The notes beneath the pieces are model-generated. The model was not told the origin of the DNA. It saw only the letters and a program-made list of their open reading frames with translations, and did no database searches. The position numbers and the translations under genes are program-made. From Paenibacillus sp. FSL H8-0548 (GTDB taxonomy: Bacteria; Bacillota; Bacilli; Paenibacillales; Paenibacillaceae), in the NCBI RefSeq assembly GCF_038630985.1, contig NZ_CP152049.1:3677501-3741500 (forward strand): a DNA stretch of 64,000 nt, given 5' to 3'. Positions 32,622 to 40,095 of this stretch are shown piece after piece; position 1 is the first letter of the stretch, and each line of letters begins with the position of its first letter.

Positions 32622-33170
32622 TCACACTCCCTCTCTTTTACTATCCAACAGCACTGACATTTTTTTCTTCGCTCGGTGTAAACGCGACTTCACCGTGCCT
32701 TCCGAGATTTGAAGCGTCGCAGCGATTTGGTCAACTGAAAGCTCGAAATGGTAATTTAAAATGATCACCTCTCTGAACTTCAAGGGCAGCTTCAGCACCT
32801 GCTCCCAAATTGCTCTGGATGAAATATGGTCTAAAACTACCTGTTCAGCCGATGGCGACTGGCCGCTAAAATGCAACATTGTATCTATTAATGTAACTTT
32901 CCGAATAAAGGCGCTTTTCAAGTAATTGAGAGCTTTATTGCGCGTAATACTCAGAATCCAAGTCTTGATCGAAGATTCTCCGCGAAATGTATAAAGTCGG
33001 TTATACACAATTAAAAAAACGTCCTGAGATATATCATCCGCTGCATCGGCGCGGCGGGTCAGGAAGAAGGCGAAATTCCAGACATCCTGGCCATATGTGG
33101 TCATGAGATCCTCCAGTACAAGATCACGATTGAAACCTGGAGCTAAATATTTTATATATTGCTTCTCCAC
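32622..33170 (-). CDS. ECF-subfamily RNA polymerase sigma factor
   Basis: This is a 182-residue sigma factor with region 2 (DVWNFAFFLTRRADAADDISQDVFLIVYNRL, then SIKTWILSITRNKALNYLK, about residues 29-85) and region 4 (LPLKFREVIILNYHFELSVDQIAATLQISEGTVKSRLHRAKKKM, about 130-173). It would direct RNA polymerase to envelope-stress promoters. The membrane DUF4871 gene follows immediately and probably encodes its anti-sigma factor. A candidate autoregulated promoter lies upstream (33191-33217). The ATG has AGAGGTG five bases upstream. Confidence 0.92.
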   Translation of the reverse strand: MEKQYIKYLAPGFNRDLVLEDLMTTYGQDVWNFAFFLTRRADAADDISQDVFLIVYNRLYTFRGESSIKTWILSITRNKALNYLKSAFIRKVTLIDTMLHFSGQSPSAEQVVLDHISSRAIWEQVLKLPLKFREVIILNYHFELSVDQIAATLQISEGTVKSRLHRAKKKMSVLLDSKREGV

Positions 33171-33190
33171 ATCAATTCACCTCTATTAAT

Positions 33191-33217
33191 AAGACCAATT
33201 AACACAGGAAAAGTTCC
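33191..33217 (-). promoter_or_regulatory. Candidate ECF promoter for the sigma operon
   Basis: On the minus strand GGAACT, a 15-bp spacer and GGTCTT lie about 20-45 bases before the sigma gene. The GGAAC -35 element is typical for ECF promoters, and autoregulation is common. The -10 match is imperfect. Confidence 0.4.
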
Positions 33218-33345
33218 CCAAATTTGAATTTAATTCATCGGCAGCTTTTAACTTGTGTTCCAAGGAGAAATTATTGCTTTGAATATCATATCTGAGTTGA
33301 GTGAGGATTCAATTTGCTACACATGCTTTAAGTAAGACCAGTAAT

Positions 33346-33475
33346 CGGAACATATTCTTGATCTTATTCGGCAAACGGCACATATTCTTGACATTACAGA
33401 TTGACAAGAATGTGTACCGATAAAACAAAAAAACCGCAATATACGCGGTAATTAATCGGCTCATATTCTTGTCAT
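33346..33475. repeat. Cluster of CGGNNCATATTCTTG repeats, possible IS21-type end
   Basis: CGG..CATATTCTTG occurs in direct orientation at 33346, 33376 and 33457, and inverted at 33406-33420 (CAAGAATGTGTACCG). The second direct and the inverted copy form a long imperfect hairpin. A small ACCGC/GCGGT hairpin lies at 33433-33449. Multiple short repeats at the termini are typical of IS21-family elements, so this may be a leftover IS end, but no transposase gene is present and the family is a guess. Confidence 0.45.
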
Positions 33476-33579
33476 CCAACATATATATTATATGTTGTCG
33501 ATCTCTCGATCATTGGATTAGCCATCTTCTTATTACATATGTACGAATATAATTTCTAAGTTTGCCTACTGTTAAACTG

Positions 33580-33984
33580 GAGTTAGTTGAACGAATGATT
33601 GTCAAGACTTGGGTGACAATCATTCGTACTTACCCAATACTTCCGAAATCAGTTCTCGGGATCATGTACTTTAGTCTACCCATCTGTGTTATCAATGGTT
33701 CTAAAATTTCCGTTTATGATATGGAAGACCCTCGCCTTCTTCGCAATACTGTTTAAGACTGTACAAAAAAATAGCCCAGTTATAATTACATATGCGATAA
33801 AATGTGGTCACTTCCTCCCAATTCATCTGACGAAAAATGATTGAAGTCTTCCCGGTTTTTTCCTCTATATCAAAAGAAATTGTCGTACCTATCCATTCTG
33901 GATCTGAATCAACACACTGCCACAAAATCTTTTTATCGGTAACAAGCTCATTAACTCGCATCTTCGTTAAGCCTTTGCCCCCGA
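33580..33984. repeat. Duplicated segment, copy 2 (405 bp)
   Basis: This is the parent-like copy of 30135-30539. It covers codons 52-145 of the intact SRPBCC gene plus its downstream region with the 13-bp inverted repeat at 33591-33627. The intact gene continues past the repeat edge here, so this is the likely source. Confidence 0.9.
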
Positions 33985-34138
33985 ATCGGAACTCATTTAT
34001 ACAACCGACCTGATCATTGACTATTAGTTCATTTGTCCATATTTCTGAAAGTCCTTTTGCAGTGGTTAATGCTTCATATACCGTTGAAGCTGGAACATTC
34101 ACGGTCTGTAAGTGCTCAATATTTGCCATATTGCTCAT
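33701..34138 (-). CDS. SRPBCC/AHSA1-domain protein
   Basis: This is a 145-residue protein of the START/Bet v1-like AHSA1 family: an N-terminal VNVPASTVYEALTTAKGLSEIW helix, the strand NEFRFGG, VDSDPEWIGTTISFDIEE, and a final helix NWAIFLYSLKQYCEEGEG. The fold makes a hydrophobic pocket for lipids or other small ligands. The biological ligand is not known. ATG 34138 sits close to AGAAGGGGA, and an in-frame ATG at 34129 has better spacing. Part of this gene is duplicated at 30256-30539. Confidence 0.85.
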   Translation of the reverse strand: MSNMANIEHLQTVNVPASTVYEALTTAKGLSEIWTNELIVNDQVGCINEFRFGGKGLTKMRVNELVTDKKILWQCVDSDPEWIGTTISFDIEEKTGKTSIIFRQMNWEEVTTFYRICNYNWAIFLYSLKQYCEEGEGLPYHKRKF

Positions 34139-34362
34139 TCCCCTTCTTTAAAAGGATTTAATTTATGTAATTATTTGTATACGAATATTATACCATAGCA
34201 CGGTTGATGTGATTTCTTTTCGATTGCTCATTTTTGAAATAACACATTAGGGAAGGTTGTTTAACTATCTTTCCCGTTAGCTCAACGAGACTGCCGTTTC
34301 ATTCCGGCAGCTTCGTCCTGGTAGGTATTAAGCTATAGTACCCCATTAATTTAATAACTGTG

Positions 34363-34608
34363 TTAATGGAATTTTAGGTTTTTTGATTGTATGTAATAAA
34401 CACGTTCAATCTCAGATTCATAATATCCAATGTTGAATTGAGCTGTATCTATAAGGTCAGAAAAGACATTTGGAAGCTTACAATCCCATTTAAGAAAATC
34501 AAAGTGCGCTGGAAAATCGTCCGAATTAGGGTTTGGTGTGTGTATGTAGACTGCATCGGATCCCGTATCCTCATCATGAATACATACCACCTTCAACGCA
34601 GCTTTCAT
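34363..34608 (-). CDS. Hypothetical protein, 81 aa
   Basis: I do not recognise this protein. It is an acidic soluble sequence with SDAVYIHTPNPNSDDFPAHF and DFLKWDCKLPNVF in the first half and a charged C-terminal helix. The amino-acid pattern looks real, but the start lies beside the IS66 remnant and has no clear ribosome site, so the N-terminus may have been cut away by that insertion. It reads away from the IS66 genes. Confidence 0.4.
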   Translation of the reverse strand: MKAALKVVCIHDEDTGSDAVYIHTPNPNSDDFPAHFDFLKWDCKLPNVFSDLIDTAQFNIGYYESEIERVYYIQSKNLKFH

Positions 34609-34649
34609 CCGTGAGAGAATAAGGAAACTTAATCATTGGAGGCTGCCTC

Positions 34650-34706
34650 ATGACCAAGAAAGAACAACGTTTACTAGACTGGCAGGCACTAGATTCGTCA
34701 TGCTAA
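34650..34706 (+). pseudogene. IS66 tnpA N-terminal fragment
   Basis: An ATG after GGAGG encodes MTKKEQRLLDWQA, like the start of the IS66 TnpA accessory protein, then a stop after 18 codons. The helix-turn-helix part is missing, so a deletion has joined tnpA to the tnpB region. Confidence 0.55.
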
Positions 34707-34978
34707 CACTGCCTGGTTCACTTCGCGTTTACCTTGCCTGCGGATCAACCGATCTGCGTAAGTCTATCGATGGCTTAGCCGCTATTGTGCAAGAAGGCTT
34801 CGGGCTTGATCCTTTCTCGACATGCCTTTTTGTGTTCTGCAATCGTGAACGCAATAAGCTCAAGCTCCTATACTGGGAGCATAATGGTTTCTGGTTGTTT
34901 TATCGTTGGCTGCTGGATGGCCTTTCACTCCATCAACGACAAGCGCATCCTAAAGTAACCGCAGAAACCGTCATTTAG
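34700..34978 (+). pseudogene. IS66 tnpB with internal deletion
   Basis: This 92-residue frame begins with a standard TnpB start (PGSLRVYLACGSTDLRKSIDG, then LFVFCNRERNKLKLLYWEHNGFWLFYR) and ends with the standard TnpB tail (WLLDGLSLHQRQAHPKV). About 25 residues that normally lie between FYR and WLL are missing. TnpB is an accessory protein needed for IS66 movement, so this copy is probably dead. Confidence 0.82.
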
Positions 34979-35049
34979 CACGATCTGTTTTCATCATTTT
35001 GCCTTACTTTTAAGCGGGATTAAACCGTATCTCATCGAAATCATTATCT

Positions 35050-35427
35050 ATGGAAAATAGAGCGGAAATACAAACACCTACAATTGAAAATAACAAAGTG
35101 AAAGTTGAACAACTGGAACAGCAAGTTGCGGAATTGACAGCCAAACTCCATTGGTATGAGGAACAATTCCGTCTTGCGCAGCAGAAACGCTTCGGTGCTT
35201 CGAGTGAGAAGACACATCCCGATCAATTAGAGATGAACTTATTCAACGAAGCCGAAGTGCTGGCGAGGTCTACCTCTGAAGAACCGGATATGGAAACGGT
35301 CATCTACAGCCGCAAGAAATCCGCTGGCACTCATGAAGCCAAGTGGGATGGATTTCCTATAAAATCATCACGTATACATTGCTCGAAGAAGAGCAAATAT
35401 GCACCTGCTGTGGCGGTCACTGCATGA
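35050..35427 (+). pseudogene. IS66 transposase (tnpC) N-terminal fragment, frameshifted
   Basis: The frame starts with a coiled-coil leader (VEQLEQQVAELTAKLHWYEE) and QKRFGASSEK, typical of IS66 transposase N-termini. Near 35360 the homologous reading moves to another frame (LLEEEQICTCCGG, the zinc-ribbon region) and stops at about 35429. The catalytic DDE domain is absent. Confidence 0.8.
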
Positions 35428-35492
35428 AATGAGTACATGATTAGTGGCATATTTCATTTTTTAATGAAATAAAAAGGAGATTCAGCCGTTGC

Positions 35493-35506
35493 TCAACTTA
35501 TATAGA
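35493..35506. repeat. Stray copy of the MITE right-end sequence
   Basis: TCAACTTATATAGA at 35493-35506 is identical to the inner part of the right terminus of the 199-bp element at 2891-3089. No matching left end is found nearby. It may be a leftover end after excision or deletion. Confidence 0.4.
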
Positions 35507-35517
35507 TAGCAATAAAA

Positions 35518-36009
35518 TCATTCTCTTTCTTTTTGCAAATGATGATTACAGTCTTTATTGGCCTTATCTAAAATAGACTGTATGGAGTGATTTTTTAAAA
35601 ATTGGTGTAAGGCACTTTCAGCATTATCCATGACCTCTTTAATTCTACAAACACCTTGATTCTTTTCTTTATCTATTAATTGGCCATTGCTTTCATCTGT
35701 CAATGATGTATGTTGTCTAGAATCTGATTTAGAACAATTATACATTTGTTGTCTACCCTCAGTAGACAAAATAACTTCTAAGAATGTGATATGACTAGCT
35801 GAACGTGATAGTTCATATCCGCCTTTCACACCAGGGACAGCTCTTACAATCCCATCTTTCCGTAACTTAGTCATAATTTTTGATAAATAACTCTCTGATA
35901 CGTCTAGCATATTGGATAATTCTTTAATACCTATTTTGTATTCGTGCTCTGAATTAGCCAAATGAACTAAGGCATGTAGTGCATAATCAGTATTTTTCGC
36001 AAATTGCAT
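35518..36009 (-). CDS. Rrf2-family transcriptional regulator
   Basis: This is a 163-residue protein with the Rrf2 signature: MQFAKNTDYALHALVHLA at the start, LDVSESYLSKIMTKLRKDGIV (recognition helix) and VPGVKGGYELSR (wing). Three cysteines (one in MYNCSKSD, one in GVCRIKEVM, one in KDCNHH) are placed later than in IscR/NsrR. They might hold an iron-sulfur cluster or respond to thiol stress. It follows the methyltransferase gene in the same direction with a 70-bp gap and probably controls it. The AT-rich composition of the pair suggests transfer. Confidence 0.9.
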   Translation of the reverse strand: MQFAKNTDYALHALVHLANSEHEYKIGIKELSNMLDVSESYLSKIMTKLRKDGIVRAVPGVKGGYELSRSASHITFLEVILSTEGRQQMYNCSKSDSRQHTSLTDESNGQLIDKEKNQGVCRIKEVMDNAESALHQFLKNHSIQSILDKANKDCNHHLQKERE

Positions 36010-36079
36010 CCTTCCAACCCCATTTATTATATTATTTCATGTTTAAAACTATCCATAATTTCTATAGTTCAATACCGTT

Positions 36080-36640
36080 TTATTCATTTTTTTGTGCAAC
36101 AATTATATAAACAGATTGATTAGCCACTTTAGTTTGAGGATAAAAAATATCGACGATATCAAAGCCAGCATTAAGAACTTCTTCTTTCATATTTTTTGAA
36201 GATACTCTCGGACCAGTTGATAACTCTGACTTCTCTAATTCAATACAAAGAAACACTCCTTTATTTTTTAAGACCCTATATATTTCGCCTAATGCAAGCG
36301 GAAGTGGTTTAACTTCGTGAATTGATATTGAAGCAATAGCTTTGTCAACTTTTTCGTTACCTAGTTGTATATCTTTGAAATCTGATACAAGAGTTTTAAT
36401 ATTGTTAATTCCATTTTCCACAGCTTTTGTTTCCAAGTACTTTAAAATATCTGCATCATAATCAAGTGCTATTACTTCATCTACATACTTAGAAATTGGA
36501 AGACTTATATAGCCACTTCCTGCTCCAAGATCTAATAATTTATCTTCTTTATTAAGGGATACGAACCGAAATAGCTCATCGGCAGGGAATCGCTGTATAT
36601 TCTCCAAATTATTTATTTTTCTAATTAATTTTTGATTCAT
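36080..36640 (-). CDS. Class I SAM-dependent methyltransferase
   Basis: This is a 186-residue methyltransferase with motif I LLDLGAGSGYISLPI (about residues 35-49), VIALDYDADIL (motif II) and IASISIHEVKPLPLALGEIYRVLKNKGVFLCIE (motifs IV and V). Its general shape is like UbiE-type enzymes. The substrate is unknown. The start at ATG 36640 follows GAAGGAG seven bases upstream; an earlier in-frame ATG at 36667 lacks a site. It precedes the Rrf2 gene, and the pair is probably a unit with a redox- or NO-type trigger. Confidence 0.82.
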   Translation of the reverse strand: MNQKLIRKINNLENIQRFPADELFRFVSLNKEDKLLDLGAGSGYISLPISKYVDEVIALDYDADILKYLETKAVENGINNIKTLVSDFKDIQLGNEKVDKAIASISIHEVKPLPLALGEIYRVLKNKGVFLCIELEKSELSTGPRVSSKNMKEEVLNAGFDIVDIFYPQTKVANQSVYIIVAQKNE

Positions 36641-36992
36641 TTCAATGCTCCTTCTTATTATAGACATTTTGACTCTGTATTAACTATAATTAAAATATTA
36701 TTATTTGTAAACATTTTTGTTTCAATGGATATTAAGATTGCTTATTTTTTAAAAGCTTATTGGAATATTTAATTTAAACTATCATGTTATTTCATTAACG
36801 GAGGCGTTAGAGAAACAAGTTAAATAAACAACGGTTTCTATACGTAAAGTAATCGTTTTTTACTGACGCTACCCCATATAGAACTTATCATTTTGTGGTT
36901 CGTATTTATTATTCAACTATTCCACCTCTATTTTATTGAGAAACAAGCCAAACACATGATAAATAGCTTAACGGCAATCGGTATACATTCTG

Positions 36993-37097
36993 TCAGGTGA
37001 CTAACCTTTTCAAATTACGACTTAAGAATTGCTCCAAGAGCGTTGACTTTACTTTTTTCGTATAATCATCAGAATGGATACTAATGTAGCAATACAT
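36993..37097 (-). CDS. Possible small gene, 34 aa
   Basis: An ATG at 37097 is preceded by GAGAGGTG at proper spacing and encodes MYCYISIHSDDYTKKVKSTL and 14 further residues to TGA. The sequence after the stop continues to look coding in another frame (IAVKLFIMCLACF), so this may be the start of a longer gene broken by a frameshift. No family is recognised. Confidence 0.3.
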   Translation of the reverse strand: MYCYISIHSDDYTKKVKSTLLEQFLSRNLKRLVT

Positions 37098-37228
37098 TGA
37101 GTTCACCTCTCATGTCTTCAGTGCCTCTTATATGCTATCGTCTACCGATAGAGCACAATAACAACATTGGATAGGGAACAGAACAAACGAAGATCGATTG
37201 CACTTTCATCCAATGCAAAACGCGCTCT

Positions 37229-37283
37229 GCCGTCCTTTGGTGACAGAGCGCGTTTCGTTCCGAGAAATATAGAGAAAGTAGGA
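37229..37283. repeat. ~54-bp direct repeat flanking the SigX5/AHSA1 pair, copy 1
   Basis: GCCGTCCTTTGG, then GCGCGTTTCGT and GAAATATAGAG, occur here and at 38872-38925 in the same order, spacing and orientation with about 80 percent identity by eye. The two copies bracket the minus-strand sigma factor and AHSA1 genes. Confidence 0.6.
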
Positions 37284-37313
37284 CGATGTCATTTACTATC
37301 CTGTATGTTGAAA

Positions 37314-37335
37314 GAGGCGCCCTAATGGGCGCCTC
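37314..37335 (-). terminator. Hairpin after the AHSA1 gene
   Basis: GAGGCGCCC and GGGCGCCTC form a perfect 9-bp stem around TAAT, just downstream of the minus-strand AHSA1 gene, followed by TTTCAA on that strand. Confidence 0.7.
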
Positions 37336-37344
37336 GATGTATTC

Positions 37345-37770
37345 TTATGATGCTTCCGTATATCGTTTGAAATTATCGATAATCGCTTGCCAACCCGCCT
37401 GTTGGAATTCAACGGGGTGAGTGCTCTCGGCGTCGAAGATTTCAACAACCTTAGTGTCCTCGCCTTGGTCGACGAACGCAATATCCACTTTCCGTCCGTC
37501 TCCCAATGTGTAGGCAATCGTCTCATGGAGTTTCACTTCGTCGTAAATTCCGCTAAAATCAAAACCCATGCTGCCATCCTTAGCTTCCATCCTTGTCAGG
37601 AATTCGCCGCCGACCCGCAAGTCGTTCTCCGCTCTTGGCGCATGCCATTCCTCAGAAGGTTGATTCCACTTCGTAATGTGGTCCGGTTCGGTCCAATAGC
37701 TCCATACTTTTGCTACAGGGGCTTGAACGACGGTCTCTACAGTTACTTTCGTTTGATTGCTTGTTTCCAT
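37345..37770 (-). CDS. AHSA1/SRPBCC-domain protein
   Basis: This is a 141-residue START-like protein: VETVVQAPVAKVWSYWTEPDHITKWN at the start, then GGEFLTRMEAKDGSMGFDFSG and a C-terminal FQQAGWQAIIDNFKRYTE. It is a different subfamily from the AHSA1 protein at 33701. AHSA1 genes are often found next to SigX5-type ECF sigma genes in actinobacteria and some bacilli, as here, where the sigma gene lies upstream on the same strand. The ATG at 37770 follows GAGGTG. Confidence 0.88.
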   Translation of the reverse strand: METSNQTKVTVETVVQAPVAKVWSYWTEPDHITKWNQPSEEWHAPRAENDLRVGGEFLTRMEAKDGSMGFDFSGIYDEVKLHETIAYTLGDGRKVDIAFVDQGEDTKVVEIFDAESTHPVEFQQAGWQAIIDNFKRYTEAS

Positions 37771-37836
37771 TGTGAAGGACACCTCTTTACGGGAATTTTG
37801 TTTTTCACTAGTATAGACGAATGCCAATCTCCGAAT

Positions 37837-38793
37837 TCATCGGTCTATTTGTTCCGGAAGCCCTAATCGGGAAAATAATTTTGCATTTATGAAATTTTGA
37901 ACATGGAATATCCGATTATCTTTCACTTCAATTACGTGAATGCCCCAAGGCACCAATACGGATGTCTCCTTATCCGGCACATACTGCGCCAGAGCGGGAT
38001 AACCGCCGTTCACTGTAGTTGGTAAAAATTTAGACCCCTCGCAATGCCAGCGCGTAAGCGCAAAAAACGCGGACAAATCTTCTTGCCCGCTTATCCACAT
38101 GGCGAAAGGCGGCATGGACATACAACCTTCCTCATGGAACAATGACACAAGCGCAAGGATATCAAATTGCTCAAACGCTTCCACATACCGCGAGAGAAGA
38201 TTTTGGTCGGGATTGACATCCATCTTGCTAAATTCGTCGGAGCGAAGCCGCGTTCGGTCCATCGTCTCCCTGGCTCGTTGCAGGGCGCTGTTCGCCGCTG
38301 CCGGCGACATTCCCAACGTTTCCGCAATTTGTTTCGAAGACCATTCAAAGACATCCTTCAGAATAAGAACCGCGCGTTGACGAGGCGGCAAGGTTTGTAA
38401 GAGTGCGATAAAGCAGAGCTGAAGGGTATCCTTGCGAACGAGAGCATCTTCCGGATTTTCTCCAAATTCGGGTGAGGGCCAAATCCAGGATGAGTCTGGC
38501 AGCGTTGCGTTCGGTTCGACAATCTTGACCGCCGGGTCGGACAGGTCAACGGGAAGCATACGGCGCTTCGCTTGCCTCAGCTTGTCCAGGCATAAGTTCG
38601 ACGCTATGCGGTAGATCCATGTTTTAATAGATGAGTCCTGTCTGAATCGATCCCAGCTCTGCCATGCCCGAATATAGGTTTCCTGTACAGCATCGTCCGC
38701 ATCATCAATGGATCCCAACATTCGATAACAATACGAGGTTAACCCCGGCTTGTAGCTCTCAAATAACTTCATATCAAAAGCGGCTTCGTTCAT
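37837..38793 (-). CDS. ECF sigma factor with SnoaL-like C-terminal domain (SigX5/SigJ type)
   Basis: This is a 318-residue protein. Residues 1-90 are sigma region 2 (LTSYCYRMLGSIDDADDAVQETYIRAWQSWDRF, SIKTWIYRIASNLCLDKLR). About residues 130-180 are region 4 (LPPRQRAVLILKDVFEWSSKQIAETLGMSPAAANSALQRARETM). Then comes an extra domain of about 120 residues (YVEAFEQFDILALVSLFHEEGCMSMPPF and onward) with a SnoaL-like fold. This extra domain replaces an anti-sigma factor as a regulator in related groups. It is probably co-transcribed with the AHSA1 gene 66 bp downstream. GC content looks higher than neighbouring genes. Confidence 0.9.
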   Translation of the reverse strand: MNEAAFDMKLFESYKPGLTSYCYRMLGSIDDADDAVQETYIRAWQSWDRFRQDSSIKTWIYRIASNLCLDKLRQAKRRMLPVDLSDPAVKIVEPNATLPDSSWIWPSPEFGENPEDALVRKDTLQLCFIALLQTLPPRQRAVLILKDVFEWSSKQIAETLGMSPAAANSALQRARETMDRTRLRSDEFSKMDVNPDQNLLSRYVEAFEQFDILALVSLFHEEGCMSMPPFAMWISGQEDLSAFFALTRWHCEGSKFLPTTVNGGYPALAQYVPDKETSVLVPWGIHVIEVKDNRIFHVQNFINAKLFSRLGLPEQIDR

Positions 38794-38871
38794 TTTCGCC
38801 TCCTTAGGTCGATCTAGGTCCTCCTTCCATCATATTCGAATCATCCGGCAGACACAAGGCGAAAAGGCTAC

Positions 38872-38925
38872 GCCGTCCTTTGGCGGCGGGGCGCGTTTCG
38901 TACTAAGAAATATAGAGGACTGTCC
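38872..38925. repeat. ~54-bp direct repeat flanking the SigX5/AHSA1 pair, copy 2
   Basis: This is the partner of 37229-37283. It lies about 80 bp upstream of the sigma gene start. The hairpin that forms in copy 1 is weaker here because its left arm is not kept. Confidence 0.6.
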
Positions 38926-39091
38926 TCATGTTCATGTCTGGTTAAGCTATTGTGTCCCGTTAGAATTCAACGACTTATATGAAAATATGAAAAAAAAGCC
39001 AAGCAAACCTTCACTTTAATGAATTTAAAACCTTTTGTATAGTTGATTTAAAAGTATAACTGATTCGTGCAAGGAAGGGTGTTTTTTCAGA

Positions 39092-40060
39092 ATGTTTGGA
39101 ATGTTGGGTATATCTGGTCTTTCGTTTTTGCTTGTGGCGTTTTTTACACCACTACTCATTTGGGGGCTGCGCAACTTGAAGCTAACGCAGCCCATTCGCT
39201 CTGAGTTACCCCCTGACCATCAAGCCAAGCAAGGGACACCACTAATGGCTGGCCTCATTTTGCTTATCGGTGTGGTAACATCTCTACAATTTCACCCTGC
39301 ATCATTGATGATCTTTTTGTGCGTTACGTTTCTCTTATTCAGTTCTGTTGGTTTTATGGATGATCTCAAAAAGGCAGCAAGGCAAGATCCCTCAGGCATC
39401 TCCGGACGGACGAAACTTGTGTTTCAATTCGCCTTTACCGGTATTCTGCTTATCACTTTGTTCCATTCGTTTACACTGACGAGCGATATTTCGTTGTTCA
39501 ATGGTTTTCAGCTACACTTGCCCGTTTACGTGTACATAGCTATCATGTTATTATTTGTAATTGGATCATCTAATGCTATCAATTTCACAGATGGTCTAGA
39601 CGGTCTATTGATCAATGTTGCGATCCCGACTTATTTTTTCTTTTTTCTAATCTCAGACAAGCAGTAAGTACAAACATTTTCGCTTGTAATGATTGGATGT
39701 CTACTCGGATTATTGCTCTACAATATTTATCCCGCCAGAGCATTTATGGGTGATACTGGATCGCTAGCAATTGGAGGTTCTCTCTCCATCTTAGCGGTAA
39801 TTGAGAAGGTAGAAATATTAATCCCAATCCTGTTTTCAGTTTATCTGTTGGTTTATTTGGAAATATGCCCTCTAGCAGTCCTGTATTCTCAGCTTTGTTA
39901 CTTCCCTGTTCAGTTAGTGATTTGGTGGCTTAGAAGTTCTTGTCTTGCGCAAACGACTACATATACAGTAAAAAAAAGCCGCATAGTATGCGACTTCAGT
40001 TGTATATATGTTCTTGTCGTCCGACACATGGCTTGTGACACAATCCAAAATCTCTCTTAA
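39092..40060 (+). pseudogene. MraY/WecA-family glycosyltransferase 4 gene with in-frame stop and lost 3' end
   Basis: The first 191 codons encode a MraY-like membrane enzyme: PDHQAKQGTPLMAGLI, SVGFMDDLKKAARQ with the Asp-Asp pair, and SNAINFTDGLDGLL. A TAA at 39665-39667 interrupts. The same frame resumes with VMIGCLLGLLLYNIYPARAF then MGDTGSLAIGG, another conserved motif. After about 39850 homology is lost, so the HHH region at the end is missing. The gene would transfer a phospho-sugar to undecaprenyl phosphate. It is likely inactive and is not the essential cell-wall copy, because it lacks dcw neighbours. Confidence 0.82.
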
Positions 40061-40095
40061 GACTAATATGTGTAATATTGATTTATTGTTTGAGC

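Larger units (their letters stand above)
34612..35427 (+). mobile_element. IS66-family insertion sequence remnant
   Basis: Three IS66 genes can be traced in the normal order on the plus strand: the start of tnpA, an internally deleted tnpB and the N-terminal third of tnpC with a frameshift. The element is therefore inactive. The right half of tnpC and the right terminus are missing. Termini were not identified. A MITE-like end sequence lies 66 bp beyond. Confidence 0.85.
36668..37313. other. Intergenic stretch with a possible short gene and hairpins
   Basis: About 645 bp with no long frame. It holds the small minus-strand frame described at 36993-37097 and a 12-bp hairpin at 37218-37255 (AAACGCGCTCTG/CAGAGCGCGTTT) that begins a sequence repeated at 38872-38925. 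The rest is AT-rich with no pattern I can name. Confidence 0.5.

Noticed and set aside
33170..33700. A protein gene between the ECF sigma gene and the SRPBCC gene
   Set aside because: Only one 64-codon frame over the duplicated segment exists, with no ribosome site. The block is made of repeats and hairpins.
38091..38614. Frames on both strands inside the SigX5-like gene
   Set aside because: They are shadows in a GC-richer gene. Sigma regions 2 and 4 are clear in the chosen frame.
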